From assembly GCA_938009755.1 (NCBI GenBank), contig CALLIL010000027.1, positions 1 to 56,539 on the forward strand: 56,539 bases of DNA. Reading direction: 5' to 3'. The position numbers were made by a program, and so were the translations under genes. This DNA comes from an uncultured Marinomonas sp. GTDB lineage: Bacteria; Pseudomonadota; Gammaproteobacteria; Pseudomonadales; Marinomonadaceae. The notes under the pieces were generated by a model. The model did no database searches and was not told the origin of the DNA. It worked only from the letters and a program-made list of their open reading frames with translations. Of the stretch, positions 18,212-27,242 are shown in pieces; the stretch's first letter is position 1, and each line of letters opens with the position of its first letter.

Positions 18212-19678
18212 ATGCTTACAGGATTCAAAACTCTGGTACGTAAAGCTACCTCACTGTTTACCTCTCCAGAGGATCAGTCTTACCCTATCGTTATACCTCG
18301 CAATAACCACAGCTTATCTCGACAAAATTTAAGCCCTAATGCGGTTAAGGTTTTATATCGTTTAAATAAAGCAGGTTACGACGCATACCTTGTCGGTGGC
18401 TGTATTCGAGATCACCTTATTGGCGCCAAAACAAAAGACTTTGATGTGGTCACTAATGCCACACCAGAAGAGGTTCACGCGACCTTTTCAAACTCCAGAT
18501 TAATTGGTCGCCGTTTCCGCCTCGTACATGTGACTTTTGGTCGTGAAATTATTGAAGTATCAACGTTCAGAGCAAATTCCGCACAAGACGACAACGACAG
18601 TGTACACAAAGGTCAAACATCCCTGAAAGGCAAAGACTCTGCTCGCTCGACTCACGGCATGTTATTACGCGACAATGTGTATGGCAGTATCGAAGAAGAT
18701 GCGGAACGCCGAGATTTCACCTTTAATGCCTTGTATTACAATGTCCAAGATTTCAGCATTCATGATTATTGCGGTGGTTTAAAAGACATCGAGAACAAAG
18801 TCATTCGAATCATTGGCGACCCTCGCAAGCGTTATCAAGAAGACCCCGTTAGAATGCTTCGCGCCATACGATTTGCAGGCAAGCTGGGGTTTGAAATTGA
18901 TCCAAGCACGGCTGCACCAATCAAAGAAATGGCGCATTTACTGGATCACATTCCACCAGCACGCCTGTTTGAAGAAGTGTTAAAACTCATGGGCAGCGGC
19001 AATGGCATCAAGACCTTTGAACTGTTGCGAGAATATGGTCTATTCCGTTATTTATTTCCAGACACGGAAGCGTTATTAAAAAGTGGTTGGAAACGAGACG
19101 ACATTAATCCTGAAGCGTTTATTCTTCAGGGTTTGCGCAATACAGACAATCGTATTCAAAGCGGTAAAACAACAGCGCCTTATTTTCTCTACGCTGTGTT
19201 ACTTTGGCCAAGTGTGGCATTACGCCATGAAGAGTTTCTTGCGCAAGGTATGCCCGCAACGCCTGCATTACATCAAGCAGCGAGTATGGTGTTAGACAAC
19301 CAAGTCGCATCAACGGCGATTCCTCGTCGATTCTCTACGCCAATGCGTGAGATTTGGGACATGCAATTCCGTCTACCAAAACGCTACGGCAAGCGCGCAT
19401 TTTTATTATTAGAGCACCCACGTTTCCGCGCTGGCTTTGACTTCCTGTTAATTCGCGAAGCAAGTGGCACAGAATTGGGTGGTTTAGGCGATTGGTGGGA
19501 AGCGTTTCAGCATGCTACCGAAGCACAACAACGTGACTTAATCAAAAGCATCGACGCTCGAGCAAGCGACAATAAAGATGGCCCTAAAAAACGTCGTCCA
19601 CGTCGTAGGAAAAGTAACAGCAACAATGCTGCATCCAGCGATATAAAAAATAACGCACCTAGCAGCACGAACAAGTAA
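18212..19678 (+). CDS. pcnB: Poly(A) polymerase I
   Basis: PcnB adds 3' poly(A) tails to RNA and promotes decay. The 488-aa protein belongs to the class II nucleotidyltransferases: GG-C-IRD at 62-67 and catalytic Asp76/Asp78 in KDFDVV. Further family motifs are GRRFRLVHV, RRDFTFNALYY and the RNA/ATP-binding EDPVRMLRAIRFAGKLGF. What marks it as PAP rather than a CCA-adding enzyme is the long C-terminal region ending in an Arg/Lys-rich tail (KKRRPRRRK) and synteny with folK-panBC. The ATG at 18212 precedes a variable leader of about 30 residues; a start closer to HSLSRQNLS cannot be excluded. Confidence 0.95.
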   Translation: MLTGFKTLVRKATSLFTSPEDQSYPIVIPRNNHSLSRQNLSPNAVKVLYRLNKAGYDAYLVGGCIRDHLIGAKTKDFDVVTNATPEEVHATFSNSRLIGRRFRLVHVTFGREIIEVSTFRANSAQDDNDSVHKGQTSLKGKDSARSTHGMLLRDNVYGSIEEDAERRDFTFNALYYNVQDFSIHDYCGGLKDIENKVIRIIGDPRKRYQEDPVRMLRAIRFAGKLGFEIDPSTAAPIKEMAHLLDHIPPARLFEEVLKLMGSGNGIKTFELLREYGLFRYLFPDTEALLKSGWKRDDINPEAFILQGLRNTDNRIQSGKTTAPYFLYAVLLWPSVALRHEEFLAQGMPATPALHQAASMVLDNQVASTAIPRRFSTPMREIWDMQFRLPKRYGKRAFLLLEHPRFRAGFDFLLIREASGTELGGLGDWWEAFQHATEAQQRDLIKSIDARASDNKDGPKKRRPRRRKSNSNNAASSDIKNNAPSSTNK

Positions 19679-19689
19679 GAGAGTTTGCT

Positions 19690-20175
19690 TTGATACAAGT
19701 TTATATTGGTCTTGGCAGCAACCTTGAAAACCCAATAGCGCAACTTGACCGCGCCATTGAGTCATTAAAAGCACACAAGGATTTGCACCAAGTTCGCATT
19801 TCCTCTATTTACGGCAGCAAACCAGTTGGCCCTCAGGATCAACCTGACTACATAAACGCCGCCGCGACGTTTATGACGGAACTTTCTCCTCTTACGCTAC
19901 TCGATTTATTACAAAACATTGAGCAAGCGCAACGAAGAGTCAGAGAACGTCATTGGGGGCCACGCACACTCGACTTAGATCTGTTATTGTACGGCCAAGA
20001 AACCATACAAAACTCAAGACTCACAGTACCCCATGCATTTATGTTGGAACGTGGGTTTGTTATGCAACCACTTAGTGATCTTGCTCCCGATATGCTCTTG
20101 GCCAACGGCAAAACCGTCACCGAGCAGTTACACCAACTTGATACCAGCGATTTGGTCTTTATCAAAGAAGAATAA
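19690..20175 (+). CDS. folK: HPPK, folate biosynthesis
   Basis: FolK transfers pyrophosphate from ATP to 6-hydroxymethyl-dihydropterin. The 161-aa protein has the opening GLGSN and the signature HWGPRTLDLDLLLYG with its magnesium-binding DLD. The start is TTG at 19690, because translation from there gives the canonical IQVYIGLGSNL beginning and no ATG is available before the conserved motif. It follows pcnB by 11 bp and panB begins 3 bp after its stop, so the genes are probably cotranscribed. Confidence 0.95.
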   Translation: MIQVYIGLGSNLENPIAQLDRAIESLKAHKDLHQVRISSIYGSKPVGPQDQPDYINAAATFMTELSPLTLLDLLQNIEQAQRRVRERHWGPRTLDLDLLLYGQETIQNSRLTVPHAFMLERGFVMQPLSDLAPDMLLANGKTVTEQLHQLDTSDLVFIKEE

Positions 20176-20178
20176 ACT

Positions 20179-21006
20179 ATGTATTCAGATAACACGCAAA
20201 GAAAACTCACCAAGCCTGTGACTTTATCGACTCTAAAACAGATGAAGGCAGACCAAGAAAAGATTTCCGTACTTACCGCTTATGACGCCTCCTTCACTAA
20301 TGTGATGAACGCCGCCGGTGTGGAAATGATTTTAGTCGGCGACTCTTTAGGCATGGTTATTCAAGGACAAGACAGCACACTTCCTGTCACCATCGAAGAC
20401 ATGTGTTATCACACAGCCGCAGTAAAACGAGGCAACACCAACGCTTTCATCTTCAGCGACATGTCTTTTATGAGTTACAGTAAGCCAGAGCAAGCCTTAG
20501 ACAACGCGGCGAAGCTGATGCAAGCTGGCGCGAGCATGGTAAAACTGGAAGGTGGCAGCTGGTTAGCGGATACCATTCGACTGCTCAGCCAGCGCGGCAT
20601 TCCAGTGTGCGCGCATTTGGGTTTAACACCTCAATCTGTGCATAAATTTGGTGGCTATAAAGTTCAAGGCAAAAGCCAAGAAGCCGCGGATTTATTACTT
20701 AAAGAGTCTTTAGAGTTGGTTGATGCTGGCGCTGATATTTTACTGTATGAATGCATTCCAACCGAACTCGGTAAAACTCTCACCGAAGCCGTTCCAGTGC
20801 CAACCATTGGCATTGGCGCTGGCCCACATACAGATGGTCAAGTGTTAGTATTACAAGACATGATTGGCCTAAATCTTGGTCACACGCCTCGTTTTGTGAA
20901 AAACTTTTTAACCGACGGCCGTAACATTACTGAAGCCTTTGAAGCCTATGTTAAAGAAGTGAAAGACATGACGTTTCCAGGCCCTGAACATGGATTCAAA
21001 TCATGA
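20179..21006 (+). CDS. panB: 3-methyl-2-oxobutanoate hydroxymethyltransferase
   Basis: PanB forms ketopantoate from alpha-ketoisovalerate and methylene-tetrahydrofolate, the first pantothenate step. At 275 aa it is slightly longer than the usual 264, with about 10 extra residues before TLSTLKQMKADQEKISVLTAYD. Family motifs ILVGDSLGMV, DMSFMSY and MVKLEGG are intact, as is the late TIGIGAGPHTDGQVLV. It overlaps panC by four bases (ATGA), a sign of translational coupling. Confidence 0.96.
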   Translation: MYSDNTQRKLTKPVTLSTLKQMKADQEKISVLTAYDASFTNVMNAAGVEMILVGDSLGMVIQGQDSTLPVTIEDMCYHTAAVKRGNTNAFIFSDMSFMSYSKPEQALDNAAKLMQAGASMVKLEGGSWLADTIRLLSQRGIPVCAHLGLTPQSVHKFGGYKVQGKSQEAADLLLKESLELVDAGADILLYECIPTELGKTLTEAVPVPTIGIGAGPHTDGQVLVLQDMIGLNLGHTPRFVKNFLTDGRNITEAFEAYVKEVKDMTFPGPEHGFKS

Positions 21007-21854
21007 AAACTTTCCACACTGTCGCGGAACTTCGTGCTGCACTAAAAATTGAGCGACTTAAAGACAAAAGCATTGTCTTTGTACCAACAATGGGAAACTT
21101 GCACGACGGCCACATGTCTCTGATTCGTCGAGCAACAGAAGAAGGCGATGTCATTGTGTCTTCTATTTTCGTGAATCCAATGCAGTTTTCCGCCAACGAA
21201 GACTTGGAGCGTTACCCAAAAACATTGGCGGAAGACCAAAAACTACTTGAAGCAAACGGTTGCCATTACTTATTCGCACCCGATGCGCTAGAAATGTACC
21301 CAGACGGCAAACGCAGCCAAACACAAATTGAAGTCATCGGTTTGTCAGATATTTTATGTGGCGCTTCTCGACCGGGACATTTTGTTGGTGTTTCCACTGT
21401 CGTCACAAAATTATTCAATATGGTTCAGCCAGACTGTGCCATATTTGGTAACAAGGACTTTCAACAACTGAAAGTGATTGAAGACATGGTGCGTGATTTA
21501 AGCTCTAACGTTCGCATCATTGGAGTAGACACAGCGCGTAACGAAGATGGACTCGCCATGAGTTCTCGTAACGGCTACTTAACAAAAGAAGAACGAGACA
21601 TTGCACCGACAATGTACAAAACCTTACTATGGGCAAAAGATCAGCTCATGACACACAGTGCGAGTCACGAGGACATCCGCGAACAGGCTCAACAGAAGCT
21701 TGAAGCGGCTGGTTTCCGTCGTGATTATTTTGAAATACGCGCACAAGATAATTTACAAACACCGTCAGAAGAAGAGAAGAGCCTAGTCATTTTGGCTGCG
21801 GCATACCTAGGCAGCGCACGTTTAATTGATAACCTGCGCCTTGAACTAGCCTAA
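21003..21854 (+). CDS. panC: Pantothenate synthetase
   Basis: PanC condenses pantoate and beta-alanine with ATP to pantothenate. 283 aa. The HxGH-like nucleotide-binding motif is His34-xx-His37 in NLHDGHMSL, and the second motif MSSRNGYL matches the KMSKS-like loop. Further family segments are IFVNPMQF and FGNKDFQQL. The start overlaps the panB stop (ATGA at 21003). No panD gene is nearby. Confidence 0.96.
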   Translation: MKTFHTVAELRAALKIERLKDKSIVFVPTMGNLHDGHMSLIRRATEEGDVIVSSIFVNPMQFSANEDLERYPKTLAEDQKLLEANGCHYLFAPDALEMYPDGKRSQTQIEVIGLSDILCGASRPGHFVGVSTVVTKLFNMVQPDCAIFGNKDFQQLKVIEDMVRDLSSNVRIIGVDTARNEDGLAMSSRNGYLTKEERDIAPTMYKTLLWAKDQLMTHSASHEDIREQAQQKLEAAGFRRDYFEIRAQDNLQTPSEEEKSLVILAAAYLGSARLIDNLRLELA

Positions 21855-21883
21855 CATTCACTTTACGACCAAGGGAGAATGCA

Positions 21884-23530
21884 ATGCACTCACCGACAGA
21901 ATTAACAGCTTGGAAAAAACTTTCAGACCATCAACAAGAAATGCACTCTGTTGATATGTCATCCTTGTTTGCAGCGGACTCAACACGCGCTCAAAAATAC
22001 ACAGCTCAAGCGGCTGGCTGGACACTGGATTACGCTAAGAACCGAGCAAACGATACAACATTGTCTTTGCTTACTGACCTAGCCAAAGAAGCTGGATTAG
22101 AAGAAGCCATCAAAGGCATGTTTAGCGGCGCTCACATCAACAACACAGAAGACCGCTCAGTATTGCACATCGCACTACGCGCCAGCCAAGCACAAGACTC
22201 GCTCATGGTCGATGGCGTCAATGTATTAGAAGAAGTTCGCTCGACTCTAAAGCAAATGGGAGACTTTGTTGCCCAGCTTCACAGTGGCGAATGGAAAGGC
22301 TACACAGGTAAAAACATCACCGACGTGGTTTCCATCGGCATCGGCGGCTCTTACCTTGGCCCTAAAGTAGTGGCAGAAGCCTTAACACCTTACGCCCAAG
22401 AACAGGTGAAAGTGCATTTCGTGGCGAACATTGATGGCTCCGACATCACTGGCAAGCTCAAACAAATGAACCCAGAAACCACACTTTTCGTTGTCGCATC
22501 CAAAACCTTTGGCACACTTGAAACGCTTTCCAATGCGAACGCGGCACGTGACTGGTTCTTAGCAAACGGCGGCACTCAAGAGACAGTAAGTAAACACTTC
22601 GCTGCAGTGAGCTCTAACGTGAAGAAAGCCGTCGATTTCGGCATGGCGGAAGAAAACATCTTCCCAATGTGGGATTGGGTTGGCGGTCGTTACTCGCTTT
22701 GGTCAGCCATTGGCTTACCGATTGCCATTGCCGTTGGCATGGACAACTTCTACGCACTGCTCGACGGTGCACACCAAATGGATGAGCATTTCCGCACAGC
22801 ACCATTTGAAGAAAACCTACCTGTCATCATGGGCGCACTTGGCGTGTGGTACATTAATTTCCACAATGCACAAACTCACGCTCTAATTCCTTACGATCAT
22901 TACCTACGCGCCATGCCTGCTCACATTCAGCAGCTCGACATGGAAAGTAACGGGAAAGCGAATTTATTGAATGGCGATGGCGTAGCAACCGACACAGGCC
23001 CAATCATCTGGGGCGGCGCTGGCACAAACGGCCAACACGCTTACCACCAGCTTTTGCATCAAGGCACACGCCTTGTGCCTGTGGATTTCATTGCACCTTT
23101 GGCAAGCCACAATCCAATCGGCGATCATCACGCGCAATTGTTTGCAAACTGTCTAAGCCAATCACAAGCACTTATGGTTGGTAAAACACTTGAACAAGCC
23201 AAACAAGAACTGCGTGATGCAGGCGCGAGCAATGACCAAATAGAAGCCATCGCGCCTCACAAAGTCATCAAAGGCAACCGCCCAAGCAACACCCTACTTA
23301 CAGATAAAATGACACCAGAAACCGTTGGTGCCTTGATCGCTCTTTACGAGCACCGTACTTTTGTACAAGGTACAATCTGGGGAATCAATTCATTTGACCA
23401 ATGGGGTGTAGAACTAGGTAAAGTACTGGGAACAGACATCTTCAACCGCCTTGTTAGCGACAGCGACAACAGCGCACTGGATGCCTCAACTCAAGCACTG
23501 ATCCAAGCTTTTAAGAAAGCTCAGTCTTAG
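21884..23530 (+). CDS. pgi: Glucose-6-phosphate isomerase
   Basis: Pgi interconverts glucose 6-phosphate and fructose 6-phosphate. The 548-aa length matches E. coli Pgi (549 aa). Signature segments are present: [24 protein letters not shown], the [15 protein letters not shown] block and the active-site [15 protein letters not shown], with the C-terminal lysine segment [14 protein letters not shown] Shine-Dalgarno precedes the ATG. It lies 29 bp after panC, as in related Pseudomonas-like clusters, and ends at a strong terminator. Confidence 0.97.
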   Translation: MHSPTELTAWKKLSDHQQEMHSVDMSSLFAADSTRAQKYTAQAAGWTLDYAKNRANDTTLSLLTDLAKEAGLEEAIKGMFSGAHINNTEDRSVLHIALRASQAQDSLMVDGVNVLEEVRSTLKQMGDFVAQLHSGEWKGYTGKNITDVVSIGIGGSYLGPKVVAEALTPYAQEQVKVHFVANIDGSDITGKLKQMNPETTLFVVASKTFGTLETLSNANAARDWFLANGGTQETVSKHFAAVSSNVKKAVDFGMAEENIFPMWDWVGGRYSLWSAIGLPIAIAVGMDNFYALLDGAHQMDEHFRTAPFEENLPVIMGALGVWYINFHNAQTHALIPYDHYLRAMPAHIQQLDMESNGKANLLNGDGVATDTGPIIWGGAGTNGQHAYHQLLHQGTRLVPVDFIAPLASHNPIGDHHAQLFANCLSQSQALMVGKTLEQAKQELRDAGASNDQIEAIAPHKVIKGNRPSNTLLTDKMTPETVGALIALYEHRTFVQGTIWGINSFDQWGVELGKVLGTDIFNRLVSDSDNSALDASTQALIQAFKKAQS

Positions 23531-23566
23531 CTTAAAAAGAGAAACTTAGCTTTCTAGCACTGAACT

Positions 23567-23594
23567 AAAAACACCAGCCTCGGCTGGTGTTTTT
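23567..23594 (+). terminator. Intrinsic terminator after pgi
   Basis: AAAAACACCAGCC (23567-23579) and GGCTGGTGTTTTT (23582-23594) form a 13-bp stem with a very tight turn, flanked by A and T runs; it lies 37 bp after the pgi stop. Confidence 0.9.
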
Positions 23595-23603
23595 GTTTAT
23601 CTC

Positions 23604-23690
23604 TGAAACATCGTAGGGCACGATGAGCGCAGCGTAATCTGCCGTTGAAAACGACCTTTTTGTAGGTCGTGGCTTTAGCCCGACAACTTC
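23604..23690. repeat. Intergenic repeat fragments (two types)
   Basis: Non-coding stretch with two word patterns that recur in intergenic DNA of many marine Gammaproteobacteria: GTAGGGCACGATGAGCGCAG (about 23613-23632) and GTAGGTCGTGGCTTTAGCCC (about 23662-23681). The second overlaps a perfect stem-loop, ACGACCT (23651-23657) with AGGTCGT (23664-23670). Membership in a dispersed family is recalled, not tested; only one copy of each is in this window. Confidence 0.5.
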
Positions 23691-23716
23691 ATCGCATAAC
23701 ATCAAACAATTCGCTT

Positions 23717-24565
23717 CTAATCAAATAAGTCCTTCATTTTGCGCCTCTCACTTAAAGGCATTGCTACATATTCATCAGAAAAGTTCTTTGCAATATTAGC
23801 TGCAATACCGGAAAGCCCTGGATAAATAAAAGCAGAATTTATACCAATTTTATTTAAATAACGTCTTAAAGTGGGTTTAATTATGCGGGGTATTTCTATT
23901 TTTTCTCGACCAAACTTGCTAAAAGCTACATCTTTAGAACATGGACATGCCAAAACTGTACTCTGATTAGAGTAACGTTCATCAATATACTTAGGACGAT
24001 GAAAAATTATTTTTTCATCGTAGATTGAGTCATCACCTACATCAAATGATCTATTTGAAAGAATAGTATATTGATGAGGATTGTAAGATCTACCATTAAT
24101 CAACATCTCTCCCTTTTCAAAAACTATAGAATCTGCTGACTCATACTCAAAAATTTCTATATTATTGTTAAAGTAAATATAACCATCTTCATTGTCGTTT
24201 TTTTCGATAGCAAAATATAATGCAACCATTGGATTAGTAGTCCAATCAATTAATCTAGTAGGAAGACCATAATGTTGGGCTAATGTAAACCATTCAAGCG
24301 GATTATTAGGTGTTAAATGCTGAGTTTTGAAACTAGAGAATGATTGCCTTTTAAACTCCTCTATCATACTTTCCTCTAATGCAAACAAAGGAATAGTAAT
24401 CCCAAATTCACCTGCTCGGTACAGCCTAAACAAAGACGGTTCCAAAGGAACCTCATAATTCATAGACTCGCCTCTATATATTTCCACCCCTATGAACGAT
24501 TGAGCTTCTACGATCCTGTTGAAATTACTCCAAAACATATGCAAACTTTCTGTTAAATTTGACAT
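23717..24565 (-). CDS. FRG-domain protein
   Basis: 282 aa with the FRG domain: the namesake YRGES at 30-34, the central LAQHYGLPTRLIDWTTNP block at 95-112 followed by ALYFA, and a C-terminal INSAFIYPGLSGIAANI. FRG proteins are of unknown biochemical role and often occur in mobile or defence-type contexts. Codon use is clearly more AT-rich than in the neighbours and the gene sits alone beside repeat fragments and a toxin-antitoxin pair, which suggests horizontal acquisition. No signal peptide or membrane segment is apparent. Confidence 0.85.
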   Translation of the reverse strand: MSNLTESLHMFWSNFNRIVEAQSFIGVEIYRGESMNYEVPLEPSLFRLYRAGEFGITIPLFALEESMIEEFKRQSFSSFKTQHLTPNNPLEWFTLAQHYGLPTRLIDWTTNPMVALYFAIEKNDNEDGYIYFNNNIEIFEYESADSIVFEKGEMLINGRSYNPHQYTILSNRSFDVGDDSIYDEKIIFHRPKYIDERYSNQSTVLACPCSKDVAFSKFGREKIEIPRIIKPTLRRYLNKIGINSAFIYPGLSGIAANIAKNFSDEYVAMPLSERRKMKDLFD

Positions 24566-24900
24566 TCCCTATAATCCTTTTTTGTAGTGTTCCCTCTGAT
24601 AATATGAGGCTGGTCTCTTTAAAATATAAACTATTACTAGAATAGTCAGCTATCTTAAATCAAAAGATACGATAAATGAGTAATTTCTCTTTAGTCAAAA
24701 AACACCCCATACCTCGCACTCCTGCCGCTACCCTGAAAGCGGTATAAGCATTCTTTCTCAACCAAGTCGCCAAAACCTAAAATAGCTTTGGAGCGGTTAA
24801 AAGTTGCTTTGAGCCGATTACGCTAATTATTCAGTATTGGGATAGATACAACTCATGACTGTTCAGTGCTATTCTTTCACTTAATCGAGGAGGACATAAA
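24566..24900. other. Gene-free stretch, FRG gene to toxin-antitoxin pair
   Basis: No coding region is supported in these 335 bp. It must hold the promoters of the divergent FRG gene and antitoxin. Visible items are an imperfect hairpin CCGCTaccctgaAAGCGG near 24730, a copy of TGAGCCGATTA at 24810-24820 related to the repeats downstream of the toxin, and two TTCAGT words near 24830 and 24862 that could be antitoxin-binding half-sites. Confidence 0.4.
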
Positions 24901-25116
24901 ATGGCTCAAGAAAACAGAAACATCGTTGAAGATGCGCTATCACTCTCAATGAACGAACGCGTAGAGCTTGTTGAAAAGCTGCTTGAAAGCTTAGATACAC
25001 CGAATGCTGAGCTAAACGCTATTTGGGCGCAAGAGTCTGACGCTCGCATTGAAGCATATGAAGAAAAGCAGCTAACCTCTAAGCCCTTGTCTGAAGTGCT
25101 AAGTAAATATAAATGA
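24901..25116 (+). CDS. Addiction-module antitoxin (RelB/StbD-like small family)
   Basis: 71 aa, acidic, with an N-terminal helix pattern (ALSLSMNERVELVEKLLESLD) and a LNAIWAQESDARIEAYE segment typical of the 'putative addiction module component' antitoxins. It would neutralise the toxin encoded immediately downstream and repress the operon. A very strong Shine-Dalgarno (GAGGAGG) is present, as often seen for antitoxins that must be made in excess. Its stop overlaps the toxin start by four bases. Confidence 0.85.
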   Translation: MAQENRNIVEDALSLSMNERVELVEKLLESLDTPNAELNAIWAQESDARIEAYEEKQLTSKPLSEVLSKYK

Positions 25117-25409
25117 ATGTAGAATTTTTAGACATCGCCGAAAGGGAACTCGATGATGCCTTCAAATACTATGACGGTATTTATAAAGGTCTTGGATTGA
25201 GGTTCATTGCTGAACTAGAGTCGTCAATAGAGCGAATTAAATTACACCCAACGGCATGGCAAAAAACTAGCGCAGTCACGCATAAATGCCTACTCAACCG
25301 ATTTCCATATTCAATTATTTATCAAATTAGAGGCGATTTGTTATTGGTCGTTGCTATTGCCTCTAGTCATCAAAGGCCTAACTACTGGGTCAATCGAACT
25401 CGTGACTAG
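25113..25409 (+). CDS. ParE/RelE-superfamily toxin
   Basis: 98 aa with the RelE/ParE fold pattern: VEFLDIAERELDDAFKYYDG, then LGLRFIAELESSIERIKLHPTAWQ, a KCLLNRFPYSIIYQIRGD strand pair and the closing VVAIASSHQRPNYW. The HQRP.YW ending is typical of ParE-like members with unclear target (gyrase or ribosome). It is translationally coupled to the antitoxin through an ATGA overlap. The fold is confident; the killing mechanism is not. Confidence 0.85.
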   Translation: MNVEFLDIAERELDDAFKYYDGIYKGLGLRFIAELESSIERIKLHPTAWQKTSAVTHKCLLNRFPYSIIYQIRGDLLLVVAIASSHQRPNYWVNRTRD

Positions 25410-25482
25410 AACAACCTATTCACCAATAGTTGAGGTGACTTGAAAACCTTTTTCACTAAACGAATATTCTCCTTCCGTTCAT

Positions 25483-25538
25483 TATTCGGCTCAAGATATG
25501 CCGCTTTTATGAGCCGAATAAACACTCTATTCGGCTCA
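25483..25538. repeat. Three alternating copies of an 11-bp palindromic element
   Basis: TATTCGGCTCA at 25483-25493, its exact reverse complement at 25510-25520, and TATTCGGCTCA again at 25528-25538. The middle copy can pair with either neighbour; the right-hand pairing gives a perfect 11-bp stem with a 7-nt loop. It has no T-run, so it is a poor terminator. A related copy (10 of 11) lies before the antitoxin at 24810-24820. Confidence 0.75.
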
Positions 25539-25570
25539 AGGCGTTAATACTAAGTCGTATTCAACTCACA

Positions 25571-25909
25571 TTACGCTTTCTTCACGAATTTCGCGGTGAC
25601 CATCATTTCTCCAGCGCCATCTACTCGGCAGTCCAGTTGATGGTCTTTTTTATCAAATAAGCGCTTTATAACAGCCTTTGTACCAATTTTAAGCACTTGA
25701 GAGCTGCCTTTTATTTTAAGGTCTTTGATCAAGGTTACCTTATCGCCTTCTGTGAGCAATGTGCCGTTGGCGTCTTTAATTGCCATATCGTCTTCATCTG
25801 TATCAATATTATCTGGGTTCCATTCATAAGCGCATTCTGGGCAAACAAGGTTGGATTGATCTTGGTAAACATATTCAGATTGGCATTCTGGGCAAACTGG
25901 GAAAGACAT
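25571..25909 (-). CDS. yjdM: YjdM/PhnA-family zinc-ribbon protein
   Basis: 112 aa. An N-terminal zinc ribbon with Cys6-xx-Cys9 and Cys23-xx-Cys26 is followed by the conserved KDANGTLLTEGDKVTLIKDLKIKG-type beta domain. This is the protein long labelled PhnA ('alkylphosphonate utilisation') in E. coli, although it is not needed for phosphonate use and its function is unsettled. It is a single gene on the minus strand; the upstream region toward queD is AT-rich. Confidence 0.92.
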   Translation of the reverse strand: MSFPVCPECQSEYVYQDQSNLVCPECAYEWNPDNIDTDEDDMAIKDANGTLLTEGDKVTLIKDLKIKGSSQVLKIGTKAVIKRLFDKKDHQLDCRVDGAGEMMVTAKFVKKA

Positions 25910-26076
25910 AATAAGTTACTTCTGATTAGAAACGAGTTGAAATAGTACAAGTAATAATACGCGTTTTTCGATCCAATTTTAATGTTTGAAAAGTAATCTC
26001 GCCCATCTCACCATCCCTCTGAAATAAGCAAACTTCTATACAGTAAAAGTACAAACCTCGATCTTAATATTTGGTA

Positions 26077-26190
26077 GGTGCTATACTACGCGCGCCTTAT
26101 ATTGGCCCTGTCGTAGCACCAGGTAAAAAACACGAACCTAAATTTTTAGGCGCTTTGTGCTGCATTGTTATTAACCTATTAGGACAATGC
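26077..26190 (+). promoter_or_regulatory. Structured leader upstream of queD
   Basis: A TATACT (26082-26087) resembles a -10 box, and inverted repeats follow: GGTGCTA (26077-26083) with TAGCACC (26114-26120), CTACG (26086-26090) with CGTAG (26112-26116), and a CCTAAA/TTTAGG-type hairpin at about 26136-26150. I do not recognise a known preQ1 riboswitch in it. The features could be the promoter and an untranslated leader of the queuosine genes. Confidence 0.4.
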
Positions 26191-26193
26191 ATT

Positions 26194-26550
26194 ATGTTTC
26201 GTATTCGAAAATCGTTCCAATTCTCTGCTTCCCACCAATTACAAGGGCTGCCAGATTCTCACCCTTGCAGTCGTCTGCATGGTCATAATTATGACGTCAT
26301 CATTGAGCTGGCTTCCGATACATTGAACAGTACCGGATTTGTTCGGGATTACCGTGAGCTTGCTGATTTCAAAACCTATATCGATGAAACGCTCGACCAT
26401 CGTCATCTGAATGATGTGCTTGGCGCTGAGAACACTACTGCTGAACGTTTGGCTCAACATCTTTACCATTGGAGCAAGAACCGCTGGCCAGAAGTCAGTG
26501 CGGTAAGCGTGTCTGAAACCCCAAAAACATGGGCGGAGTATCGACCATGA
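26194..26550 (+). CDS. queD: 6-carboxytetrahydropterin synthase
   Basis: QueD makes 6-carboxy-tetrahydropterin from dihydroneopterin triphosphate in queuosine synthesis. 118 aa from the chosen start, matching the usual ~120. The zinc ligands His14, His29 and His31 (HGHNY) and the catalytic Cys25 are visible, and the late DHRHLND and catalytic-site SETP motifs are intact. An in-frame extension of 41 codons upstream is rejected because MFRIRKSFQFSASH is the family N-terminus and AGGA lies before this ATG. It overlaps queE by ATGA. Confidence 0.95.
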   Translation: MFRIRKSFQFSASHQLQGLPDSHPCSRLHGHNYDVIIELASDTLNSTGFVRDYRELADFKTYIDETLDHRHLNDVLGAENTTAERLAQHLYHWSKNRWPEVSAVSVSETPKTWAEYRP

Positions 26551-27242
26551 TTGCGATTTCAGAAATATTCGGCCCAACCATACAAGGCGAAGGGTCGCTC
26601 ATTGGCACACCAACTGTGTTCGTGCGAACCGGTGGTTGCGATTATCGTTGTAGTTGGTGCGACACACTCCATGCGGTGGATAAAAAATACAAGAACGATT
26701 GGATAGACATGTCTGCTGAAGATGTTTTCAATCAAGTCGAAGTATTAAGCGGTGGCAAACCTATTTTGGTGACCTTGTCTGGCGGGAACCCAGCCATTCA
26801 AGATTTATCAGAGTTGATTTCACTAGGGAAAGAGAAAGGTTATACCTTTGCCATGGAAACCCAAGGTAGCGTCAGTGCCGCTTGGTTTGCTGAGCTCGAT
26901 TACCTTACGCTCAGTCCAAAGCCGCCTTCCAGCAAAATGAAGTTCGACAAAATGCGTTTTGATATCGCTTTAGAGCAAGCAGGAAGTGCGGACAAAACCT
27001 TAAAGATCGTCATTGCGGACGAGAAGGATTTAATCTGGGCAGAAGAAATCAAAACCTTATACCCAAGCCTTCCCCTGTATCTTCAGCCTTGTAATCTTGA
27101 GCTAGAAGAGGCACCAAGCATTGAGACGTTGACATCGAAAACGCTGAATTTAGTGGATGAGGTGATTCAGCGCGGCTGGTTCGATGCCACCGTTTTACCA
27201 CAACTTCATGTGTATTTATGGGGCAATGAGAAAGGCGTGTAA
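26547..27242 (+). CDS. queE: 7-carboxy-7-deazaguanine synthase
   Basis: QueE is a radical-SAM enzyme converting the QueD product to 7-carboxy-7-deazaguanine. 231 aa. The cluster-binding cysteines are Cys31-x3-Cys35-x2-Cys38 (GGCDYRCSWCDT), followed by the LSGGNPA motif that replaces the usual GGEP of other family members. The ATG at 26547 overlaps the queD stop (ATGA), so it is preferred over the in-frame ATG six codons upstream. The pathway feeds the Q base used by GluQ, encoded elsewhere in this window. Confidence 0.95.
   Translation: MIAISEIFGPTIQGEGSLIGTPTVFVRTGGCDYRCSWCDTLHAVDKKYKNDWIDMSAEDVFNQVEVLSGGKPILVTLSGGNPAIQDLSELISLGKEKGYTFAMETQGSVSAAWFAELDYLTLSPKPPSSKMKFDKMRFDIALEQAGSADKTLKIVIADEKDLIWAEEIKTLYPSLPLYLQPCNLELEEAPSIETLTSKTLNLVDEVIQRGWFDATVLPQLHVYLWGNEKGV

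Noticed and set aside
26071-26193. An N-terminal extension of QueD.
   Set aside because: The extension has no family similarity, overlaps the structured leader, and a standard QueD start follows with a ribosome site.
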